Assembly (NCBI GenBank): GCA_030633015.1
Contig: DAOVTR010000142.1
Coordinates: forward strand, 1-5,364
DNA: 5,364 bases
Origin: Bdellovibrionales bacterium
GTDB lineage: Bacteria > Bdellovibrionota > Bacteriovoracia > Bacteriovoracales > Bacteriovoracaceae
Direction of reading: 5' to 3'
This document shows, piece after piece, positions 1 to 5,000 of this stretch. A program made the position numbers and the translations under genes. The notes beneath the pieces were generated by a model. That model saw only the letters and a list, made by a program, of their open reading frames with translations. It had not been told where the DNA came from and did no database searches. The stretch's first letter is position 1. Every line of letters begins with the position of its first letter.

Positions 1-103
1 CTCCCCGATCTTCTCCTCCGTGTCCAGGATCAACCAAAACAGTATAGGCCTGACCAGCATTAATAATACAAAGAAATGATAATATAATTAATAATAATCT
101 CAT
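1..103 (-). CDS. N-acetylmuramoyl-L-alanine amidase (Amidase_3 type), 5' end only
   Basis: The gene runs off the left edge, so only 34 codons plus one base are visible. It begins with ATG at 103..101. Residues 1-19 form a clear Sec signal peptide: one Arg at position 2, a run of Leu/Ile, and an AGQA-type cleavage site at about residue 19. The mature protein would open directly with VLVDPGHGGEDRG (residues 22-34), which is the first motif of zinc-dependent Amidase_3 (AmiA/B/C, CwlC-like) enzymes; H28 would be the first zinc ligand. This family cuts the amide bond between N-acetylmuramic acid and L-alanine, removing stem peptides from peptidoglycan in the periplasm. No AMIN-type targeting domain precedes the catalytic domain. 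The start codon lies 3 bp after the stop of the SpoIID-domain gene and has no good Shine-Dalgarno of its own, so translation by reinitiation from that gene is likely. The remaining zinc ligands and catalytic Glu are outside the window. Confidence 0.85.
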   Translation of the reverse strand, partial: MRLLLIILSFLCIINAGQAYTVLVDPGHGGEDRG

Positions 104-106
104 TTT

Positions 107-1312
107 TTAATACATCTTAACTAATTTATGATGAGGAAAATAATATGATAAGATCTTTTTAAAATTCCATCCTCGTCGCGCTAAATCCAAAGCTCCTAAC
201 TGACACATTCCAACTCCATGACCTAATCCTTTTCCTGAAAGATCTATTTTTCCACCTTTATGTTTTGCAATAAAAGTATTTGATGAAACAAATTTCCTTC
301 CAAAATATCTTCTAAAAAGAGATTTGTTTATAATAAAAATATTATCATCAATATAAAGTCTGACTTTTAAATTTTTAAATTTATCAGGCGCTATTAAAAA
401 ATTGTCTTCTTTAATTTTTATACTGCCAATGTCTCCAATGTGACCATTTTTTGAAAGCCAATTTAAAAATTTATTAATTCGCTTTTTACTAAGACTGTTT
501 TTCCAAATTTTGCTTCCATGATGCTCATCATAGGGACAAGAAACTCTTGCATATCCCTCAACCTTTCCATCCCATACCTGATTTGGCAATAATGTAACTC
601 CTCCACACTTTGCATGATAAAAAATAGGAGTAAGAGTATTATTTTTTTTAGTTTTTAAAACTAACCCAAAAGTATCTTCTGTCGCAATTAATGTCTTTTC
701 TGTGGTATCAAAAAAAGTTCCACTAACCTGATGTTTTTCTGAACTCTCGAGATCGTAACTAAAACTTCCATCGTTGGTATTTATTTTATCAATGGCATAA
801 CTTCTTGCAGCGATGGCCTGGGCCTTCAACGCTTCAACATGCCAACTTCCATTCATCTCTTTTGAAAGAAGAGTTGAAATATACCTCTCAATAGAAAGTT
901 CATTAATAATATCACAATTTTGTCCATCACTTGACACTGAAAGAAGTAAATCACCTGAATACTTATCCTTGCCATTTAAAGTTATAAGTCCCGTCATGGA
1001 TTTTAGAGTGGCAACAATAATATTTTTTGGTGTTTTGGAATTTCTTAAGGATCGATTGCAACTATATTTTAATCTTTTCCTACCTCTAATTTTCCTTAAG
1101 CTTCCACTTAAACTATTTTTTCTTCTAAGGTCAGTTCCACTAATATATACCGTAGGCAAATCGCTTGCCACTTTAACTCTTATTTTAGGCACTACGCCTT
1201 TTTTATATCGATTAAAATTAATCTTTTTGTAACCTGGAATTATATTTGCATTACAAATCTGACTAAATGAAAAGAATAAAACTAATAAAAATAATTTAAC
1301 AGAAAATACCAA
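107..1312 (-). CDS. Exported SpoIID/LytB-domain protein, putative lytic transglycosylase
   Basis: Probable peptidoglycan lytic transglycosylase related to sporulation protein SpoIID, an enzyme that cuts glycan strands already stripped of peptides. An ATG at 1324 gives 405 residues; I prefer the TTG at 1312 (401 residues), because GGAG sits 6 nt before it and because the shorter form gives a normal signal peptide without the acidic start MEID. The hydrophobic core is followed by cleavage near NA|N (residue 27 in ATG numbering, used below). A basic, poorly conserved region follows (30-105). SpoIID hallmarks come next: KEMNGSW with the expected catalytic Glu at E156, EALKAQAIAARSYA (164-177), FYHAKCGG (235-242) with possible metal ligands H237 and C240, and C263 with H268/H269. 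The C-terminal signature GLGHGVGMCQLGA (366-378) is followed by an ILSYYFP motif (391-397). Sporulation itself is not implied, since such proteins also occur in non-sporulating Gram-negatives. The amidase gene follows after 3 bp, a functional match. Its own promoter lies at 1357-1385. Confidence 0.9.
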   Translation of the reverse strand: MVFSVKLFLLVLFFSFSQICNANIIPGYKKINFNRYKKGVVPKIRVKVASDLPTVYISGTDLRRKNSLSGSLRKIRGRKRLKYSCNRSLRNSKTPKNIIVATLKSMTGLITLNGKDKYSGDLLLSVSSDGQNCDIINELSIERYISTLLSKEMNGSWHVEALKAQAIAARSYAIDKINTNDGSFSYDLESSEKHQVSGTFFDTTEKTLIATEDTFGLVLKTKKNNTLTPIFYHAKCGGVTLLPNQVWDGKVEGYARVSCPYDEHHGSKIWKNSLSKKRINKFLNWLSKNGHIGDIGSIKIKEDNFLIAPDKFKNLKVRLYIDDNIFIINKSLFRRYFGRKFVSSNTFIAKHKGGKIDLSGKGLGHGVGMCQLGALDLARRGWNFKKILSYYFPHHKLVKMY

Positions 1313-1318
1313 ATCAAT

Positions 1319-1322
1319 CTCC
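1319..1322 (-). promoter_or_regulatory. Ribosome binding site deciding the SpoIID-domain gene start
   Basis: GGAG on the minus strand lies 6 nt before a TTG codon at 1312..1310. The upstream in-frame ATG at 1324..1322 overlaps this GGAG and has no purine-rich stretch ahead of it. The site therefore favours the TTG start, which also removes two acidic residues from the front of the signal peptide. Confidence 0.5.
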
Positions 1323-1356
1323 ATCCATGAGATATGCTTTTAAACAAAGCTTTTCT

Positions 1357-1385
1357 ATTCTAGCTTGACGCAGCAAAAGATTCAA
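1357..1385 (-). promoter_or_regulatory. Sigma-70-type promoter for the SpoIID-domain/amidase operon
   Basis: Reading the minus strand, TTGAAT at 1385..1380 (4 of 6 matches to TTGACA) and TAGAAT at 1362..1357 (5 of 6 matches to TATAAT) are separated by exactly 17 nt. Transcription would begin near 1350 and give a leader of about 38 nt before the TTG start. The promoter sits in the 85-bp gap after the UDG-family gene, so the cell-wall pair can be expressed independently of the repair gene. A 15-nt inverted repeat (1336-1350, GCTTT-N5-AAAGC) would form the very 5' end of the transcript. Confidence 0.6.
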
Positions 1386-1397
1386 GAATAATTTTAA

Positions 1398-2339
1398 TTA
1401 AGATATATTTTGTAAACGAACCATTATCTCTTTCATGGAGTTCCAAGCGTTTCGCTTCATATTGGGATTGAAAAGTAACATCTCGGGATGAAAAATTGGA
1501 ACAATAGTATAATTAACACTACTTTCTCCTACAATATCAACTGTTTGATTAAAAAATTTACCATGAACATCCTGTAATCGCACAGAACTACCTAGAAGAA
1601 GTTTTGTCGTTATAGCTCCAAAAGAAATAAGAAATTTAGGATTTAAATTAGCAATCTCTTGATATAAAAAATTTTTACAATTTAAAAAATAATTATCAAT
1701 CTGATCTCTTTCATAGGTATCTTTATCTACAAAACATTTTATTGCAGAAGTAATTAAATACTTATTCTCATCAAGCTTCATTCCTTTAATTATATTTTTC
1801 ACCAAATCATACTGATCTTTAGGAAATATAGATCGATCTTCACGGATAAAATCAGTTAAAAACAACACATCAATATCTTTCAATTTTTCAAAATCTCTAA
1901 GTGGATAGATATGCTCTTGATTTTTTGATGTTCCTTCACAAATTTTGCAGTTTGACATTTGTTGATATAAATCAACCTTTTTACTTTTTTCAATCTTAAT
2001 ATTTTGAGTTGTATTAATAGGAACTGTCTCATTTTTTTTAACAGAAACATATCCACCATCAACCTTTACATTTTTTTTAACATCTGGACGATTTTCAATT
2101 TCAGACTTATCCTTAATAAAATCCTTTAGAGAGTTTACAACCATGCTTTTTTCAGATTCTGATGGCAACTCCTTAGCAGTTTTTTTAGGAGGAATAGAAT
2201 TAACTTTATTATTTAATTTCTGTAAAAACCACGGTGAAGCTGGAAAAAGATCCAAAGCAAAAGTTTTATTATCTCCTTGAAATAAACTATCAAAACGCTT
2301 TTCAGCCTGTCTGACTGATCTAAATAAATTATTAAACAT
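1398..2339 (-). CDS. Uracil-DNA glycosylase superfamily (family 4-like) Fe-S protein with diverged motif 1
   Basis: Likely DNA base-excision repair protein of the UDG superfamily. The open frame reaches a TTG at 2450 (350 residues, numbering used here); I place the start at the ATG of M38 because a good promoter (2391-2419) lies inside the upstream part, leaving 313 residues. Residues 38-160 form a basic N-terminal extension with a low-complexity, Lys-rich linker (about 85-160). The glycosylase domain spans about 165-350. All four cysteines typical of family 4 enzymes are present: C168-x2-C171, C239 (in the ITSAIKC motif) and C258, so a [4Fe-4S] cluster is expected. Motif 2, HPEMLL, is at 321-326. 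Motif 1, normally GEAPG-like with the water-activating Glu, reads LTDFI (198-202), and the usual Asn of the ITN motif is Ser235. The fold assignment is firm, but uracil excision is uncertain because of these changes. No terminator is visible downstream. Confidence 0.78.
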   Translation of the reverse strand: MFNNLFRSVRQAEKRFDSLFQGDNKTFALDLFPASPWFLQKLNNKVNSIPPKKTAKELPSESEKSMVVNSLKDFIKDKSEIENRPDVKKNVKVDGGYVSVKKNETVPINTTQNIKIEKSKKVDLYQQMSNCKICEGTSKNQEHIYPLRDFEKLKDIDVLFLTDFIREDRSIFPKDQYDLVKNIIKGMKLDENKYLITSAIKCFVDKDTYERDQIDNYFLNCKNFLYQEIANLNPKFLISFGAITTKLLLGSSVRLQDVHGKFFNQTVDIVGESSVNYTIVPIFHPEMLLFNPNMKRNAWNSMKEIMVRLQNIS

Positions 2340-2390
2340 TAATTTTAATTTCCTATCACTAAATTTCTGGCAAAAATATCCCATAAACCG

Positions 2391-2419
2391 ATCATAAATG
2401 GCCACCAATAAAGTTACAA
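2391..2419 (-). promoter_or_regulatory. Probable sigma-70-type promoter of the UDG-family gene
   Basis: On the minus strand, TTGTAA (2419..2414, 4 of 6 consensus) and TATGAT (2396..2391, 5 of 6 consensus) are spaced by 17 nt. The predicted transcription start, near 2384, coincides with the second possible start codon (M23). A start at M38 (2339) would give a leader of about 45 nt, with AGGA 11 nt before the ATG. The site argues against the TTG at 2450 as the true start. Confidence 0.5.
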
Positions 2420-2497
2420 AAAAATTGTCCGAATTATGTAAATGAAGCAACTAGCTATTTAAATGTGAAAATACACGTTTCTTGATGGGAGTGCAAA

Positions 2498-2710
2498 ATG
2501 GCAACAAATTTAGATTATAAATTTGAAACGTTTCAGGAATACTATGGTGATGCCAAACAGGTAAAAAAGACTATAGACGAGTGCGAAATATGTGGTTCTA
2601 AACTAGTACTATCTCACATTTCTGATTACACAAATCTTATTATTCATGAAAATGCTCGCTGTAGTGAGTGTGGGCACAACGAAAGAAAAATAGTCCATAT
2701 TATAAATTGA
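2498..2710 (+). CDS. Small double-CxxC (zinc-ribbon-like) protein, function unknown
   Basis: A 70-residue soluble protein with no signal peptide or membrane segment. It has two CxxC knuckles, C29-E-I-C32-G and C55-S-E-C58-G-H, 22 residues apart, the classic arrangement of a Zn ribbon that holds one structural zinc. The segment between them (35-54) looks like the beta strands of such a ribbon. The N-terminus (1-28) is acidic and aromatic (KFETFQEYYGD). The start is well supported: GGGAG at 2487-2491 stands 6 nt before the ATG. The gene is divergent from the UDG-family gene and convergent with uvrC. I do not recognise a named family. Zinc ribbons of this size may act as nucleic-acid or protein adaptors, but nothing in the sequence selects a role. 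Confidence 0.8.
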   Translation: MATNLDYKFETFQEYYGDAKQVKKTIDECEICGSKLVLSHISDYTNLIIHENARCSECGHNERKIVHIIN

Positions 2711-2732
2711 TCAAAATATATTGTGACAACCG

Positions 2733-2759
2733 AATACCCGAGTAGATGCCTCCAGTATT
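2733..2759. terminator. Weak imperfect hairpin between convergent genes
   Basis: AATAC (2733-2737) pairs with GTATT (2755-2759), and inside this GAG (2740-2742) pairs with CTC (2750-2752). The two helices are separated by a 2x2 internal loop and capped by a 7-nt loop. It stands between the stop of the double-CxxC gene and the stop of uvrC, so it could slow transcription from both sides. There is no U-tract on either strand, so this is at best a weak terminator. Confidence 0.25.
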
Positions 2760-2768
2760 GCAAATTCA

Positions 2769-4469
2769 TTAAATTTTCAATCTTTTTTTCTCAGTTTTAT
2801 GATGTAAGACTCTTGAAAACCTATGGGCCTCGTCTCGAAGACCAGTCATTAACTTTAAAAGAGAAGGATCTTTTTTTAATATAAAATCGTTAATCCTACC
2901 AGGTATAACAAGACGCTCTTGGCTTTTTTCAACATTAGATTTTTTAAAACTGCCATGCTTAATTCTACTTTTTGCAATTCCAACCACTGCAATAGATACC
3001 CTCTCCTCTTTTAATATTTCACAAAAGGCATTAACCTGGCCTTTACCACCATCTACCACAAATAGATCAGGAAGTTCCCCATGATTTAATCTTCTTTTGA
3101 CCAACTCTTTCATCATATGAAAATCATTATTACCTTCAGGTAACTCTTCTAAATGATAATGCCGGTATTTCTTTTTAAATGGCCCTCCATTATAAAAAAC
3201 CACCTGAGAGCCAGTAGGAGAATATCCCTGCCAAATTGCGATATCAAAACACTCTATCCATACAGGAATTTCAGATAACTTTAAAAGATCTTTTAATTTT
3301 TCAAGTGCCAAAAAAGGTGAATTTTTATTTTTAATTCTATATTCTTGCTTCTCTTTTGCATTACTTAAAGTGGTTTCGAAAAAATATTTATATTTCCTTC
3401 CTACCTTTCTAATTTTACCATTAAAATCTTCTCTCAAAGACATAATTCCAGCTTCTAATATCTTATGCTGGTCTTCATCTTGATTTGTAACAATAACAGA
3501 TGGAAGCCTATCTTTACTGGAAACATAGTATTGCATAATAAAAGATGTAAATTCATCTTTTTCTTCAAATTTTGTTCCAATAAAATTAAAATTCTTAATA
3601 CCAATTAAACGGCCATCTCTAATTATTGACAAAGAAATATCAACTTCATTTATCCCTGTAAAAATAGCAATAACATCTACAGATTTATCAATGGTCTGAT
3701 CCTCTATTCTTGTTAAGTCTGTACTTAAGATAAAATCTTTTAATATTTGTATATTATCTCTTAAAACTGCTGCATATTCGAAATTCTCATTCTTTGCACT
3801 ATTATCCATACTCTCTTCAAGATCTTTAACAAATCGTCCTGATCTTTTAGATAAAAAAGAAATAATTAAATTTAAACCCTGCTTATAGTCTTGTATCGTA
3901 ATTTTATCTACACATGGAGCTGAACACTGCTTCATTTGATATAATAAACAAGGGGTACTTCTAGATTTAAACTCTTTTAAAGTACAATCCCTAAGCTTAA
4001 ACTGTTGTGATAAAATCTTAACAACCTTAGAAATATTGCTACCAGTAGGATAAGGTCCAAATATCTTGTGTCCTTTATTAAAACTGACCTTTCTTGTATA
4101 TTGAATTCTTGGATAATCTTCCTGCATATTTATTACAACATAAGGATAGGACTTATCATCTTTAAGTAAAATATTGTAACGTGGAAGATATTTTTTAATT
4201 AGATTATTTTCTAAAACAAATGCATCAACCTCGCTACTCGTCACAATGAAATCAAACCCATCAATATTTTTAATTAAATTTTTTGTCTTAACTGTCTTAT
4301 TAGATTTATTAAAATAACTCTTTACACGATTTTTTAAATTTTTTGCTTTTCCAACATATAAAATTTCACTATTTTTATTTGAAACCTTTTTATAAAACAG
4401 ATAGCACCCAGACCCAGTTGGAAGCATTTGTGCTTTAGTGATTAATATGGACAACTTTTCAACATTCAT
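2769..4469 (-). CDS. uvrC: Excinuclease ABC subunit C (UvrC) lacking the C-terminal HhH region
   Basis: Nuclease subunit of nucleotide excision repair; with UvrB bound at a lesion it cuts the damaged strand on both sides. All catalytic parts are present in 566 residues. The GIY-YIG domain (about 15-100) has Y23, LYVGKAKNLKNR (37-48, with R48), E87 and N99. Cysteines C162, C174, C182 and C186 have the 12/8/4 spacing expected for the UvrC [4Fe-4S] site. The UVR motif that binds UvrB is at about 213-247. The RNase H-like second nuclease has D409 (ECFDI), D473 (VVDGGKGQ) and H549 (RDEAHRF), forming the DDH triad. Two oddities stand out. The usual ISH after the first Asp is IAI. The protein also ends at KKRLKI, about where the family normally continues into tandem helix-hairpin-helix motifs (E. 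coli UvrC has 610 residues). The three forward frames after the stop show no remnant of these motifs. Transcription probably starts in the 108-bp divergent gap; the ribosome site ahead of the ATG is weak. Confidence 0.97.
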   Translation of the reverse strand: MNVEKLSILITKAQMLPTGSGCYLFYKKVSNKNSEILYVGKAKNLKNRVKSYFNKSNKTVKTKNLIKNIDGFDFIVTSSEVDAFVLENNLIKKYLPRYNILLKDDKSYPYVVINMQEDYPRIQYTRKVSFNKGHKIFGPYPTGSNISKVVKILSQQFKLRDCTLKEFKSRSTPCLLYQMKQCSAPCVDKITIQDYKQGLNLIISFLSKRSGRFVKDLEESMDNSAKNENFEYAAVLRDNIQILKDFILSTDLTRIEDQTIDKSVDVIAIFTGINEVDISLSIIRDGRLIGIKNFNFIGTKFEEKDEFTSFIMQYYVSSKDRLPSVIVTNQDEDQHKILEAGIMSLREDFNGKIRKVGRKYKYFFETTLSNAKEKQEYRIKNKNSPFLALEKLKDLLKLSEIPVWIECFDIAIWQGYSPTGSQVVFYNGGPFKKKYRHYHLEELPEGNNDFHMMKELVKRRLNHGELPDLFVVDGGKGQVNAFCEILKEERVSIAVVGIAKSRIKHGSFKKSNVEKSQERLVIPGRINDFILKKDPSLLKLMTGLRDEAHRFSRVLHHKTEKKRLKI

Positions 4470-4577
4470 TTTCTTACTTTACTTTATGGCCATAGTTTAA
4501 TAATGTCTGACCTTATTTAAAATACACTTTATTAAATATATTGCGTAAAATCATTAAAAAATAAACTGGGATTAATT
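4470..4577. promoter_or_regulatory. Divergent promoter region between uvrC and the zinc-ribbon/Tudor-like gene
   Basis: This 108-bp, very AT-rich gap must hold promoters for both genes. On the minus strand, TTTACG (4549..4544) and TGTATT (4526..4521) with 17-nt spacing (4 of 6 matches each) form a possible uvrC promoter with a leader of about 45 nt. On the plus strand, CTGACC (4506-4511) and TATTAA (4530-4535) with 18-nt spacing are a weaker candidate. The plus-strand gene has a clear ribosome site, GGGA at 4568-4571, 6 nt before its ATG. I see no LexA-like CTGT-N8-ACAG box, so SOS control of uvrC is not supported here. Confidence 0.35.
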
Positions 4578-5000
4578 ATGACTGAAATTGCTGTAGGAAA
4601 AGAAGTTTTATCACAATGTAGTAAATGTAAACACGCTTTAGCGCATATCATTGTCACTATGAAAAATGAAAAAACGATTGGTAAAGTACAGTGTAAAACC
4701 TGTGAACACACCCATGTTTATAAAGACCCTTCCAAAGTTAAACTAAAAAAAGCAAAGGCTAAATCAAAAACAGGAAGAAGAAAATCTTCTGAAAATTCCA
4801 TCTCAGATATTTGGATGGAAGCAATTAATAAATCAAGCTCTAAATCTCAGGCGTACTCAATAAAAAACAATTTTATTATTGGTGATATTATAGATCATAC
4901 AAAGTTTGGCCCTGGAGTAGTTGAAAAACTAATGGATCAAGATAAAATTGAAGTTATTTTTAGACATGATATAAAAATTTTAATGCACAACAAAAACTAA
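4578..5000 (+). CDS. Zinc-ribbon protein with Lys-rich linker and Tudor-like (PcrA/UvrD C-terminal or CarD-like) domain
   Basis: A 140-residue cytoplasmic protein in three parts. Residues 10-50 form a Zn ribbon with C14-S-K-C17 and C39-K-T-C42. Residues 52-70 are a strongly basic linker (KLKKAKAKSKTGRRK), likely to contact nucleic acid. After a polar spacer, residues 98-137 match the small beta-barrel pattern GDxIxHxxFGxGVV...IEVIF...IKIL. This pattern is known from the C-terminal Tudor-like domain of PcrA/UvrD helicases and resembles CarD/Mfd RNA-polymerase-interacting domains. In those families the module contacts the RNA polymerase beta subunit; here such a role is inference. The start is supported by GGGA 6 nt upstream. 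The gene is divergent from uvrC, and its TAA stop (4998-5000) directly abuts the stop of the next, convergent gene. It may be a transcription- or repair-linked accessory protein, but I cannot name a characterised homologue. Confidence 0.78.
   Translation: MTEIAVGKEVLSQCSKCKHALAHIIVTMKNEKTIGKVQCKTCEHTHVYKDPSKVKLKKAKAKSKTGRRKSSENSISDIWMEAINKSSSKSQAYSIKNNFIIGDIIDHTKFGPGVVEKLMDQDKIEVIFRHDIKILMHNKN

Noticed and set aside
813..1232. 139-codon plus-strand open frame opposite the SpoIID-domain gene
   Set aside because: It lies wholly antisense to a well-supported gene, has hydrophobic, composition-driven sequence with no motif, and lacks a convincing ribosome site.
107..1312. Evidence for a sporulation locus
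   Set aside because: SpoIID-domain proteins occur widely outside sporulating bacteria, and nothing else in the window belongs to sporulation.
1880..2062. 60-codon minus-strand frame inside the UDG-family gene
   Set aside because: It is an out-of-frame shadow across the Lys-rich linker, where AT-rich sequence leaves other frames open by chance.
2711..2768. Somewhat more GC-rich stretch downstream of uvrC, considered as a lost HhH tail of UvrC or a small gene
   Set aside because: The three minus-strand frames give no HhH-like GxGxx(K/R) pattern, and no start codon with a fitting ribosome site leads into a meaningful frame; only a weak hairpin remains.
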